A DNA stretch of 64,000 nucleotides from Actinomucor elegans (Eukaryota > Mucoromycota > Mucoromycetes > Mucorales > Mucoraceae), in assembly GCA_026027325.1 (NCBI GenBank), contig JAMSLZ010000007.1:2046001-2110000 (forward strand), in the 5' to 3' direction. Positions within the stretch are counted from its first letter, which is position 1. Every line of letters starts with the position of its first letter. Shown here one piece after another: positions 35,741 to 46,872 of this stretch. The position numbers were made by a program, and so were the translations under genes. The notes under the pieces were generated by a model that was not told the DNA's origin, did no database searches, and saw nothing but the letters and a program-made list of their open reading frames with translations.

Positions 35741-38159
35741 TTAAATTACTGCTGTGGATTGGTCTTGGAATTCAATTAGTATTTGTCCTGATTTAACTGT
35801 ATTGCCGGGTTGAACATGAATCTTCTTGATGATACCAATGCGGGGTGTTCTAAGAATGTTCTGCATCTTCATAGCTTCCACTACGACTAGTTCGCTACCC
35901 TCAATCACTTCTTCGCCTTCTTGCACAGCGATACTAATGATTCTTCCTGGCATTGGACTCGAGATGATCTTGCTTTGTTCCACCACAGACTGTGTCTTGA
36001 TGTATTTATAGAGTGAATGTTGCTGGTCATCTAATATATTGACCTTGTATTTACTACCATGATATTGGATGCGAAAACCCAGGTCTAGAGGATCAAGGTA
36101 TTGAAGTACCAAATTCTTGTTTGTTTCGCCTATCTGCGAATGAGCGAGTAGACCATCCAGTGGCCATTCAGTAGTAAACTTGAAATTGCCTACTGAAGTA
36201 AATGCCTGTAATCCCATGTTAGTGCTACTGTATCGCTGTAACATTTTTTTTTTTTTTTTTTTTTTTTTTTGTACCTCAAACTGAGATCCTTGTGTATGTA
36301 ACAATTTTATATTCGATTCTGTTACTCGCTGATTCTGCTCATCTGTAATTTTAACCCAAATATTTTGTATTTGAGATTTTGGAAGAGTTCCTTGCCAATT
36401 TCTATTCTGCTTCTTGATCCACAATGCGCCTGTCACAGCAGCCAGCTGCTGCATCGCTTCTTTATCAAGCCTTTCAGTCTGAAAGCCGTTTGGATATTCT
36501 TCGGCCAAGAAATGAGTGGTGATTTTTCTCCCATCCTGAAAGCGAGGATGAGCAAACACTGCTCTCAGCAGTGGAATGTTATGTGTAACACCTTTAATAA
36601 CATATTCGTCCAATGCCTGTACCATCAACTGCAATGCTTCCTGTCTTGTTTCACCATGTGTCGCTAGTTTGCAAATCAAAGGATCATATTCTACATGCAT
36701 TTCTGAACCTTCAATAAATCCTGAATCACAGCGCACTTTATCCTCAATTGCCATCGGTTCTTGATATGTTAATAGTCTACCCACAGAAGGCAAGTACTTT
36801 TCGGGATCTTCTGCATATACTCGCGATTCAAATGCCCATCCTCGAATACCAATTTGATTTTGCTTTAATGTCAAGGGATGATTTGCAGCTGAATACAACA
36901 TCTGTTCTACTAAATCCAAGCCTGTAACGAATTCAGTAATAGGATGTTCGACTTGCAAACGCGTATTCATCTCCAAAAAATAAAAGTTACGCGAAGCGTC
37001 AACCAGGAACTCGACCGTACCAGCTGAATTATAGCCAACATGCTTTGCCAATGCTACTGCTTGCTCTCCCATCTTGCGTCTCGTTGCTTCATCTACATGT
37101 ACACTAGGCGACTCCTCAATGACCTTTTGGTTTCGGCGTTGAATAGAGCATTCGCGTTCTGGCAGATAGACTACATTACCATAGTTGTCACCAATAATTT
37201 GGACTTCAATATGACGCGGATGATCAATGTACTTTTCAATCAACATACGATCATCATCAAACGAAGATTTAGATTCCTGTTTAGCGAGCTTAAATCCATC
37301 TGCCAACTCTTTATCGTTCCTAGAAATTAAAAGATGAATATCCCCCTTTTGGTTTATACGTTCTCATAACAAATGGAGGAAAGGGGAGAAACTTACCATG
37401 CGATGCGCATGCCTTTTCCACCTCCACCAGCACTGGCTTTCACCATAACAGGATATCCAATGTCATTGGCAATTGTAATAGCTTCTTTGACAGTGCGTAC
37501 CTCGCCATCATAACCGGGAATACAGTTGACACCACTGGCTTTAGCAATTAATTTGGACTGGATTTTGTCTCCCATGGCTGCAATGGCTGATGCCTTGGGT
37601 CCTACGAAAATAATACCATGTTGTTCCAGTACCTTGACAAATGTTGGGTTCTCGCTCAAAAAACCATATCCCGGATGTACTGCTTCTGCACCTGTCTTTT
37701 GCACAGCGGCCAAGATGCGGGGTATGGACAGATAGGATTCGCTTGAAGAGGCAGGGCCTAAATGCACTGCTTCGTCTGCTAATTGAACGTGCAAAGCATG
37801 CGCATCGAGATCAGAGTAAACTGCTACAGTACGAATGCCCATTTTTTTGGCAGTTTTGATAATACGGCATGCAATTTCGCCTCGATTAGCAACCAATAGT
37901 TTGTTAAATGTCTAAAATATCTGTTAGAAACAAAAAAAAAAAAGCTTCCCATAACAAATAATTTCGAGTTTACCTTTTTATAATGTGTCTGAACATTCGA
38001 TCGAAGAGAGGGAATTGGATCGCATGTCGAGCTGTTTACGACAGTAGGTTGTGTTTGTATAGATCGTTTCACAGTCAAAGAACATGGTCGTGTACCGAGT
38101 CTCGAGCATTGTTTTATCACAATGGGGGTTATAAGTCGAAGGATCTTTCTCGAGGACAT
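35741..38159 (-). CDS. Methylcrotonoyl-CoA carboxylase, biotin-containing alpha subunit (mitochondrial)
   Basis: Exons 37974-38159, 37397-37911, 36275-37319 and 35741-36205 encode 736 residues. A basic, Ser-rich N-terminus of about 60 residues looks like a mitochondrial targeting peptide. The biotin carboxylase domain follows: [41 protein letters not shown], then [17 protein letters not shown] sequence and [16 protein letters not shown]. The C-terminal biotinyl domain carries EAMKM with the biotinylated Lys. Length and domain order match the MCC alpha subunit of leucine breakdown (3-methylcrotonyl-CoA to 3-methylglutaconyl-CoA). Propionyl-CoA carboxylase alpha is the main alternative. The third intron (36206-36274) contains a 27-base A tract on the coding strand and no in-frame stop. 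It diverges from CDK8 across a 1.1-kb shared upstream region. Confidence 0.88.
36244..36270. repeat. 27-bp T run inside a carboxylase intron
   Basis: It is a pure T run on plus and lies within the intron 36206-36274, so it reads as A on the coding strand. Confidence 0.9.
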
Positions 38160-39252
38160 TGTGTATAGAAGGAGGGGGAATCAACCTACTATTTATTTTG
38201 TTTTTTTTGTGGGAAAAAAGATGATTCGCTAAAAGAGAGCTGGTCACACAGACAGGCACCATGCAAGATGTTTAATAATTGTCCTTCGTTTTTGGGGGGA
38301 TCCGCATAGGATGAGGTGATTATTGCAAGGCTTTGATTGGCTTTTGGTAATTTATGTAGCAAGTCTGATTGGACAAGTAGAAATTCGGCCATCAAAGAAC
38401 CTAATCATAGAAAAAAGTAAACGGAGTGAATTTGCTTTGACTACTTTTAAGGCGACTTTTGTATGTTAAAACGGATGAAAAAGTTCATAAAAAAAATTAA
38501 TTGTGCATTTGAATACTATAGTAGTTTATATGTGCGTGTGAAAGACATCACTGGTGTATAAATGATTTTGCATGTGTTTGGTTTTGGACCAGAAGATCAA
38601 ATATTTTATACTTTTTTTAAAGGATTTACGTTAAACTATGACTGACTCATAGAAGATATAGCTTATATCTTGAAAATAAAGTCTTTGAATTTAATTTGCT
38701 GAAAACTGAGAGTTGTGCCAAACCGACTCTTGCTGAGGCTGAATTGCTTTGTAGGCTTTTGCACCAATTATAAGCTTTTTTGTTCTTTTGCGTCAGGCAA
38801 TCATTCATGAAGTGAGAGCTTGAGTTGAATTGTTGGTTATTTTAATACAATCCTGCTCTAATAAAAAAAAAGTAATAGGTTTTTAATTTTTTAATTGTGC
38901 CTCGATAGACATGAATATTAGGTTATTTTCTATATTAAGTTTTGGCATTATATTAGGGTTGTTATATACAAAGTTTTTTATATATATTTTTATGCCCACA
39001 AATCGGGCTTGTATAAAAATATACATACTTGATCTCTTCATATATATATATATATATAACCTACTGTAAGTATCATGTTACGTCTCTAACGTCAAGCTTT
39101 TACAGCCAAACGATTTAGGTCAAGTTTTTAAAAAAAATGATAGTGGAGGAAATATTTCAAATTCATTGCGGCGTTTCTAATTAAATTGCTCTGCAGCACT
39201 GTTTCGTTGCTTTTCTTTTGAACAAATAATAATACAGAATTGCTTATACACC
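38160..39252. promoter_or_regulatory. Head-to-head upstream region of carboxylase and CDK8 genes
   Basis: A 1.1-kb region separates the two divergent starts. It contains a long TA run at about 39042-39058 (about 200 bp from the CDK8 ATG) and several T-rich stretches. No gene was seen inside. Confidence 0.45.
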
Positions 39253-40709
39253 ATGTCCATGGACGAATATAAAAAGAGAAGAGACGCTCGTCGTCCCAAA
39301 GTGCTTGATAAATACGAAATCATTGGCTTCATTAGTTCTGGTACATATGGTCGAGTTTACAAAGCAAGATCTAGAAACAAGTAAAAAAGAAAAGAAAATA
39401 ATAATAATAAAAAAAAACTACAGTTTTGCAATGATTCCTCACCTTGCTCTAATTTCATAGAGACGATCCTCGAGAATTTGCTATTAAAAAGTTCAAACCT
39501 GATCGAGAAGGCGACACGCATCACTATGTTGGTATTTCACAATCGGCTTGTCGAGAAATTGCAGTAAAGTACCACTTTTGTCATGATCTATATTAAAACT
39601 CACAAATTATAAACTAGCTGTGTAGAGAATTGAAACACGAAAATATCATATCTTTAGAAGAAGTCTTGCTGGAGGATAAAGCCATCTTTATGGTGTTTGA
39701 ATATGCAGAGCATGACTTTTTGGTAAAGACCAAATTACGCGTTTTTTTTTGTGTGTGTTCACTGATAGACATAGTAACTTGCATTTGTCTGACATAGCAA
39801 GTGATCCATTATCATTTACATACAGAACGAAAGCCTATATTGGAAGTGGTAGTAAAGTCTGTACTATGGCAATTGATTAATGGCGTTGCCTACTTGCACA
39901 GTAATTGGGTATTGCACCGTGATTTGAAACCTGCCAATGGTAAATATCAAAAACATATTGGATTGACATTTGGACTCAATTTCTACTTTGTAGTCTTGTT
40001 GACCAGTGAAGGGGTTGTGAAGACAGGCGACTTAGGTCTGGCTCGATTGTTCAATAGACCTCTTCAACCTTTGTTCACTGGAGATAAAGTCGTGGTGACC
40101 ATTTGGTATCGTGCACCAGAGCTACTGTTTGGTTCGAGACATTATACAAAAGCTGTAGATATGTGGGCTGTGGGATGTATCTTTGGAGAACTGTTAGCAT
40201 TGAAGCCGATATTCAAAGGTGAAGAAGCAAAGATGGATGGTAAAAAAAATGTACCTTTTCAAAAGAGCCAGCTGTCAAAGATTTTTGAGATCATGGGAAC
40301 ACCAACAAGTAAGATTTACATAGACAAAATCATGGATAATACGTTAATTATTCTTTTTTTTTCTTTCATATAGAGGAACGATGGCCTACAATAGATCAAT
40401 TACCAGATTATCATTATTTGAGTTCTTTTCCACAGTAAGTAAAACCCCTTTTTATATATATATATATAGCTATATCTAACTCGTTATGTACAGGCATAGT
40501 AATTCACTCAGACAAGTATACCAATCATCATTGAGTACAAAGAATACAAAGAGTGAAGCAGGCTTCAATTTGTTATCAGCTTTATTAGAATACGATCCAG
40601 CGAAACGAATCTCTGCTGAAAAGGCGTTAAATCACCCATACTTCCAAGAAGATCCAAAGCCGGTGATGAAGTAAGTTTATGATTTGACAGTTATACAACA
40701 GTGACTCAC

Positions 40710-40747
<38 letters not shown>

Positions 40748-40925
40748 TAGTGTATTGGCACAGCAAGGTATAGATTATCCTTTACGCCGTATAACACAAG
40801 AAGACAATGATATCAAGGCATCCAAAGCAGCTCAAGCAGCAGCGGCTCAAGCAGCAGCGCAAGCGGCCGCTCAAGCCAAGGGCGATCATTCGGGCAGGCT
40901 GACAAAGAAGCCTAGACACGCTTAA
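39253..40925 (+). CDS. SSN3: Cyclin-dependent kinase 8 (Mediator kinase module, Srb10/Ssn3)
   Basis: Exons 39253-39380, 39461-39563, 39618-39722, 39798-39939, 39994-40308, 40374-40434, 40493-40670 and 40751-40925 encode 401 residues. The kinase domain has the glycine loop [11 protein letters not shown] and FAIKKFK. The C-helix region is [18 protein letters not shown], the counterpart of the CDK8 SMSACRE signature. HRDLKPAN and DLGLAR follow (CDK8 usually has DMG). The activation segment [11 protein letters not shown] lacks the CDK T-loop Thr, as expected for CDK8. A QAAA-rich tail and a basic end (KKPRH) close the protein. With cyclin C, Med12 and Med13 it phosphorylates transcription factors. 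Its stop lies 55 bp from the convergent pseudokinase stop. Confidence 0.92.
40713..40744. repeat. 32-bp T run used as the polypyrimidine tract of the last CDK8 intron
   Basis: The run lies in the intron 40671-40750 and ends six bases before the acceptor AG. Confidence 0.9.
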
Positions 40926-40980
40926 AGTGTTTCATACTTGTTTGTTTATTCAATAAAAAAAACAAAGAGGGATATATAAC

Positions 40981-42495
40981 TCATGCAAAGCCCATTTGCA
41001 TTAAATCAGGCAGTTCGGCACCATAAATATTATTGCAGCAGTCGTTTTTGTTGGTTTTATAAATATGCCTTTTCTTCTTTCGTTGTGTTTCTGAGACAGA
41101 AATGCGTCGAGAGGGCGGTGGTGGTGCGGGATGGACTGTTTGACTAGAAGTAGCTTTATTGTGCCAATGTCGTTCAAAAGAGGCTTGGACTTGCAACATC
41201 ATGCGTTTAGAAATAGATGCTCCACGCATCAGGTCATGCAAGTCGCGTTTAGCATGGTGCATGGCTAAATATTTAGCAAGTTGAGACTGTCTATCTCTGA
41301 TTTCCAAAGCGTGTAACTGAATCCATTGTCTTGAAGCAGGACAAGCCATGTCAGCCATCAAGGTACGAACGAGCGCTTCACACACTTGATCGGCTGTGGG
41401 TCGGTTGGCTGGTGATCTTGCCAAACATCGTTTGATGACAGCTACATAGGCGCTATCTATGTGATTTGGGAATGTAAATGCATACACATCTTTACAAAGA
41501 GGTGCAAAGGAAGGAAAGATCACGCCTGAGGCTAATTGCCAAAGTATGACACCTAGACTATACACATTGGATGCCTGTGATACGGAAGCACTGTCATGAC
41601 AAATTTCGGGCGCAACATAAGGATAACGGCCATAACGTGATGAAAGTGGGAGCGTAGGCCAGTCATCCACTAATGAAACCATGGGTTCATTTTGAGTAAT
41701 AAAGATGTTTCGCGGCTGCAAGTTGGGATGTATTTTATCTTTTTGATGAAAGTCGCGTACGGCCGAGGCTACGGCTAGAGCTGTACGAAATGTCTTTTGA
41801 AAAGTCCATTGATCTACTTGAGGAATCCATTGTTCTAGCGTGGCATCAGCAGCAATCGCTACTAGAGCCAATTTGCGATGGTTTTGTTTGGTTCTTGCTG
41901 CAGTGATACCAATCACTTGTTTAGGTAAACAGAACTGAGGGTTTCCCTAATACAGAAAGATGAGCTGATGTCTTGGTTTGAATAATGCCACTTTTTTTTT
42001 TTTTTTTTTACTTGAGTGATCATGCATAGATTGATTTCTCGTACAACTAGACGTTTGGTTGTATAAGGTAAACGGCATTCTGTAAGATATACTTGACCCA
42101 TACGCCCTGAAGGAAGAGGTTGACTACGTTCAAACCACTGAGGTGGAAACCAGGTTAAAGGACGATATTTGGTAATAAGGCTGATTTGCTTTTCGGTTTC
42201 TATCGGATACTCAAAGTAATAGTAAAAGAGCTGATCGTACATGGTATCATATTGCTTTGTTATGGGTTTCCACCCTTGCATGAACGTTCTTTTGTTCAAA
42301 GTCAGTAAATCATTCCAGCAATCCTCGACCGTCTGTTGAGAACAAAGTATTGGCCTTTGAATAACGATTTAAAAAAAAACGGCGTACCTTGTATTCTTGT
42401 TTGATATCATTATCAAGAGTTTTTGTAGGATTCAAAAACTCGCAAGGGTTTCTTTGTATATAATCATCCACCAGCTTGATTGCTTTAATCATCAT
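40981..42495 (-). CDS. Protein-kinase-like protein, probably a pseudokinase
   Basis: Exons 42388-42495, 42012-42332 and 40981-41946 encode 464 residues. The kinase fold is visible from about residue 90: a glycine-loop-like PSGRMGQVYL, then VVREINL, a C-lobe with VYSLGVILWQLASG, and SPANRPTADQVCEAL. The catalytic loop, normally HRDLKPxN, reads IHPNLQPRNI, so the catalytic Asp is replaced by Asn. DFG reads VDDW. An APE-like YVAPE remains. About 150 basic and Pro-rich residues follow the domain. Such divergent kinase-like proteins are common in Mucoromycota to my knowledge. I infer a scaffold or allosteric role rather than phosphotransfer. The partner is unknown. Confidence 0.75.
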
Positions 42496-43233
42496 CAATA
42501 TGTATATTTAAAACAAACTACAGCTTGTACCTTGTTGCTTTTTTGAACTGAATAGATCAAACATGAAAGAAATAGAAAGAAAAAAAAACTAATCGAGAAA
42601 ATACTCACACTCTCTCTGTATTTAATATTTGAAACTTTGGGCCATCCAACCGTTTGTGGTCAAAAAACAACAAATACTAGTAAATGATTTCACTTTGGTG
42701 TTTAAACCAATCATAATACGGTATTTCGTGATGTAAAGCTATTCAATAAAGAGTACTTTCTATTGGCAAACTTGACAGTATCCCCTTGATTGTTTGAAAT
42801 GATATACATCTCAACAATTATAAACAGTTCCACAGATCTCAGAGTAGGACAATACACATACAAATCAAGCTGTCAAAGTAAAATACAGTATATATTCCAA
42901 TTCAGATCAAGCCCTTACAGTTATATTCTCAATAGATACCATTTATACATAGACCAATTACTTTATCATAAGCGTTATTGTTTCAAGAACCATATCAAAT
43001 ACAGCTAGGATAACTTTAAGTTGTTTTCGAAACAAACGAGCTGCTGTGTCATTTCGTCACGCTACTATCAATAGTTTCACCAAAAAAAGAGTGGTTTATT
43101 CATAGGGCGTAGATCCATTTCAACCAATAACGCGTCAGTCAATTCTCCATCAATTAAACCCAACGTATACGCATACCTTTTTTTTTCTTTTTTTTTTTTT
43201 TTTTTTTAACTTTCTTGCTTAGCCCATTTCAAC
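42496..43233. promoter_or_regulatory. Divergent upstream region between pseudokinase and acidic/basic protein
   Basis: A 738-bp spacer separates two outward-facing starts. A T run at about 43188-43207 sits just before the plus-strand ATG. No gene was recognised. Confidence 0.4.
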
Positions 43234-44371
43234 ATGTCAACTACTTTATCGTTTACACACAAGTCAGATCCCGTACCAATACCCAACAATGAAGAACAAG
43301 CCTATAAAGACATGATTAAACAGTTGGCAGCGCAAGCACCAGAACCTTACGGTGCTATTCCACCGTTGGTGAAACGTCCTAAAGACAAGTCTAAAAAGAA
43401 CAAGAAAAAGAAGAGAAAAGTGCCCATTCGTCGCATGTCTCATGTAGAAAACTGGCTAGCGTTGGATAGTAAAGAAAGTATACCGGATGATCAAGACTTG
43501 GTAATAATAATAATAATAATAATAAAAAATACGTTTTTGAATAGTAGTAGAATTCATACATTTTTTGTAGGTTCATTCTTCACCGTTCCGTAATTTTCTG
43601 TCAACGGACTTTTTGGTGTTACCTTTGCATATGCCCCCACCTTCATTAAGCGCAACAGCACCCATAGAACAAGAACACTTAATAGCAGAGACCAAGAAAT
43701 CACCTTCAGATCTAAGGCCAGTCTTATATCCAATCAAGCAGCCTCCAATACAAGTGATTCCAATTACTGATAATGACAATTTGCCTCAAGAGGATGAAGA
43801 CGAAGAAGAAGACGACGAGGAAGAAGAAGACGAAGACGAAGACGAAGAAGACGAAGACGAAGACAGAACGTTATCGCATAAACGGTCGATTCCTTCATTT
43901 TCCAAATCACACGAACCTTCTACTTCCACTACCAAATCTTGTGTCTTTACTTCTCCGCCTTCCAGCAGTGCGCCCGACATAGAAGAGCCCAAGAATCGAT
44001 GGATGGAAACGATAGCACAGTTGCGTCGATCATTAACACGATCAATCGCTAGTAGTACTAGTACGAATACAAACACAAAGAACTTTATTCCTATGCCGCT
44101 ACCACCGAAACGAACCCTGCGTAAAAAGAGACGTTCCGAGGCTACAACGCAGCCGAGGTTCAATCCAGACACCAACACGTATACGCGCGATACCCGATCA
44201 AATCCAGATCATTTACGTATGATTTCAGCTGAATTAAACATGATGAGACACAAGAAGCTCTCGAGCCCATTGAAGCCTCGAGGTTTCTTGCCTAGAAGAA
44301 CAGATGCGTTTGTACGTGGAGAACAAAGGAAACTGTCATCTTTAAGTCATGAAATAGACTCCTATTCATAA
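43234..44371 (+). CDS. Hypothetical protein with basic cluster and long acidic run
   Basis: Two exons (43234-43500 and 43571-44371) encode 355 residues. The N-terminal half has a lysine-rich cluster (KDKSKKNKKKKRKVPIRR) followed by RMSHVENWLALD. The centre has an Asp/Glu-only run of about 25 residues (43790-43866). The second half is Ser/Thr-rich with KRTLRKKRRSE, then a basic C-terminus (LKPRGFLPRRTDAFVRGE). No enzymatic domain is visible. The basic clusters look like nuclear localisation signals and the whole protein is probably disordered. The intron holds a (TAA)n run directly after its donor GTAATAAT. No function is assigned. Confidence 0.72.
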
Positions 44372-44401
44372 TAAAGAAACTTGTTTAATTAAAACTAGGC
44401 T

Positions 44402-44421
44402 GCTCCTATTCTAATAGGAGC
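44402..44421. terminator. Perfect inverted repeat in the convergent 3' region
   Basis: GCTCCTATT is followed by two bases and then AATAGGAGC. A third half-site (AATAGGAGC) lies at about 44429-44437, and a related CTCCTATTC overlaps the stop region of the plus-strand gene. It lies in the 260-bp gap between two convergent genes. Any role in 3'-end formation is inference. Confidence 0.3.
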
Positions 44422-44631
44422 TTCATTCAATAGGAGCAGACTGGGTAACCAGACCGCCACCGTCCTTTTAAATAGATCAAGGGCCTGGAACACCTTTATT
44501 TATTAGTGGTATAATAAGAAATGAAAAGGGCTTTTGTGTATATGTTGTATAATATGTCAAATGAAAGGAAGTGGGTTGGGTATTAGATAGATAGAAAAGC
44601 ATAGTAACAATAATAATAACAATAAAGAATG

Positions 44632-44851
44632 TTAATAAGAACTGATGGGTGGGCTACTAGTCCACCAATTCTCGCGTGTAGAAACATGTTGTTGCTTATA
44701 AGTCATTTTGTTATAATATGGACACAATAAATCCAGTGTCGAAATACTTGAATCAGAAGAGACACGCATCTCATCCAACCAAGTTTCAGCAGGCCATGAC
44801 TGCTGTTGTTGCTGTTCATGTTCTTGTTCTTGTTCTTGTTGATGTTGTTGT

Positions 44852-44915
<64 letters not shown>

Positions 44916-45355
44916 CTTGAGAACGTATCTTTTTATTGGCTTTCTGAATAAATCCTGCTACAGCGTGAAATGCACTTGATAAGGTGCGTTTTGAGCGGAT
45001 AGAACCTATCGACGCGTTAGTCTATTTTGACTCAATAGATAGCAGACTATTTACCAAGGGATTTCTTCAGATTAGGATTCGACTGACAGCGACGAGGAAC
45101 AGCATGATTACTGCTATTGCCTTGCAAATTAGATCTCGATGAAGATTTACAGGATTTCGTCATACGCAACGGTTTCAAATGATCTACTTTGATAACTTCG
45201 TTTGATGACTTTGTAAACAAATGTTCCAATGATTCAAGTAAGGGTAATTCAGGCAGTGTAAGGATACGTGTCTCGTATTGATTTGATAAAGGATCATATG
45301 CAGATAATCGCATTATGCCTTTATCAAATTGTAATCGATCATTATTATTGTTCAT
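44632..45355 (-). CDS. Hypothetical polyglutamine protein
   Basis: Exons 45055-45355 and 44632-45005 encode 224 residues, starting MNNNNDRLQFDKGIMRLSAY. The first exon has LPELPLLESLEHLFTKSS and a Ser/Asn/Arg-rich stretch. The second has basic RSIRSKRTLSSAFHAVAGFI, then a polyQ run of about 20 residues interrupted by His and Glu (coding CAA/CAG, 44830-44920), then SWPAETWLDEMRVSSDSSI and an aromatic C-terminus. No known domain was seen. The exon phases fit, and the short reading frame has sensible non-repetitive flanks, so I consider it real. It may be a transcription-related protein, judging by polyQ alone. Confidence 0.65.
44830..44920 (-). repeat. CAA/CAG (polyQ) repeat tract
   Basis: Uninterrupted glutamine codons mix CAA and CAG, with a few CAT and GAA at the distal end. 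It is coding in the minus-strand hypothetical protein. Confidence 0.9.
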
Positions 45356-45452
45356 GTGAAGTAGGGAAAGGAATGTAATGTATGATAGAGAAGAAGAAGA
45401 AACAAAATACCGCACAGAATAGCTTAAATATATATTTATATATATATATATA

Positions 45453-45483
<31 letters not shown>

Positions 45484-45663
45484 GAGCTGCTTTTCAAATA
45501 CTCCTATTATTACTTTTTCTTTGTACCTTTTAGAGGCAATACGCCGGAGTTTAAATATGCAGCCCTACTATAAAAAATGCGGCCCAATGAGAAATCTGGA
45601 TCCTTTTCCCCCAAAGTCTTTTTTTTTTTTTGTTTTTTCTTTCTATTCTTTTTCACATTGAAT
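45356..45663. promoter_or_regulatory. Short divergent promoter between polyQ protein and glycosyltransferase
   Basis: The 308 bp contain a TA run (45429-45452), an A run of 26 bases (45454-45479) and a T-rich stretch (45618-45640) next to the glycosyltransferase ATG. Confidence 0.45.
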
Positions 45664-46872
45664 ATGAGTATATTCTCCAATATTTTTGGGAGAAACAACA
45701 GCAACAAGACATATACAAGGCTTCCAAGCCCTTCAACGTTTATTCGACCCAAACGTTGGCGCATTGTCACCATCATTAAGTACAGTATCGTCATAATTGC
45801 TTCCGTCATTATATCCTTTTTCGCCATTTGTCAATTAGAACTCAATGTGCGTGTGTACCTCAGAGACTGGATATCTCACGCAGACGATGCTTATTACCAA
45901 CCTCTGGCTGGTTGTTTTGACAGTTTGCCTGAAAATAGTCCTTATTTAAACGGTGTAAACCAATACAAATACGATGTTGCTCCCGGTCTCAGCCTGATGG
46001 AGGATTACGATTGTTACGATTTTGCAGCTACCATCAAGTCCGATCCCTTCCATGCACTAAAAGAACCTGTATCTCAGGAACCTACTGTATATCATGCTTA
46101 CTGGAGAGCGGATATCGCCCCAGTTGGACCTAAACAGCTCGCCACGCTACGTTCATTCTTTGCTACCCAAGATCAAAATACTTCCGTCCTTTACCTCTGG
46201 TCCAACGGCGACTTGTCACAATCCAAAGTCATTCAGATGATCAAGTCACACGTAGGCGACCGTCTTCAAACCAAACTCTATGTGCCTCACGAACTAGCGA
46301 AAGGATCACCTATGGAAAACTCACCTCATCTAGATAAAAAGGACGACAGTGGCTATCTGGACGGTGATCTGATCCGACTCTTGGCTATTTATCGTTATGG
46401 TGGCATGTGGTTTGATATGGACAGTCTGTTTATTCGTGATATGAAGCCTTTGTTAGAACATGAGTGGTTATCGCAATGGGATTGTTTCTTGCCCAACGGG
46501 TTTCCTTTCAATGGCGCCTTTATGCGATTCCATAAACGATCGCCCTATCTCTGTGAAATGCTTAGTGAATTGGCTTCAGGCCCTTTGCCTCGACCGGATA
46601 CCATTGATTGGGGAGGATACATGTATTATCGCATCTATCGTCGTTTATTGCATCATGGTATTCGTCCCTGGGCTGTTTTACCTTGGTGTTTTACAGATTC
46701 TATGGTGTGTTCGCCTAAGAATAGCATGCCTAATGCATTTATTGAGGCAGATTTTGATAAAGAAAGACTATTACAAACTTTTGCTTACCATTGGCATAAT
46801 CAATGGAAAAAGGAACCTGGATCTCTTTTCAAGTTTTTAGAAGAAAGACACAAGAACGTTACTGGTTGGTAA
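45664..46872 (+). CDS. Type II membrane glycosyltransferase with DXD motif (GT32-like)
   Basis: This intronless gene encodes 402 residues from the ATG at 45664. An earlier in-frame start would be non-ATG. A short cytosolic part with KRWR leads to one transmembrane segment at about residues 38-58, the signature of a Golgi type II enzyme. The catalytic domain carries LDGDLIRLLAIYRYGGMWFD followed by MDSLF. This is the sugar-binding block with the DXD metal ligand (FDMDS) of the Gly_transf_sug (PF04488) family. The family includes alpha-mannosyl- and other hexosyl-transferases of fungal protein or lipid glycosylation. Donor and acceptor cannot be told. The protein ends with HWHNQWKKEPGSLFKFLEE, which resembles the terminal His-containing block of such enzymes. 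Confidence 0.85.
   Translation: MSIFSNIFGRNNSNKTYTRLPSPSTFIRPKRWRIVTIIKYSIVIIASVIISFFAICQLELNVRVYLRDWISHADDAYYQPLAGCFDSLPENSPYLNGVNQYKYDVAPGLSLMEDYDCYDFAATIKSDPFHALKEPVSQEPTVYHAYWRADIAPVGPKQLATLRSFFATQDQNTSVLYLWSNGDLSQSKVIQMIKSHVGDRLQTKLYVPHELAKGSPMENSPHLDKKDDSGYLDGDLIRLLAIYRYGGMWFDMDSLFIRDMKPLLEHEWLSQWDCFLPNGFPFNGAFMRFHKRSPYLCEMLSELASGPLPRPDTIDWGGYMYYRIYRRLLHHGIRPWAVLPWCFTDSMVCSPKNSMPNAFIEADFDKERLLQTFAYHWHNQWKKEPGSLFKFLEERHKNVTGW

Noticed and set aside
43786..44178. Minus-strand frame ending in poly-Ser
   Set aside because: It is the antisense of the Asp/Glu codon run of the plus-strand gene, a by-product of GAA/GAC repeats.
44718..44951. Plus-strand frame rich in Val/Ala
   Set aside because: It is the reverse strand of the CAA/CAG tract of the minus-strand polyQ gene, whose two-exon model has consistent phases.
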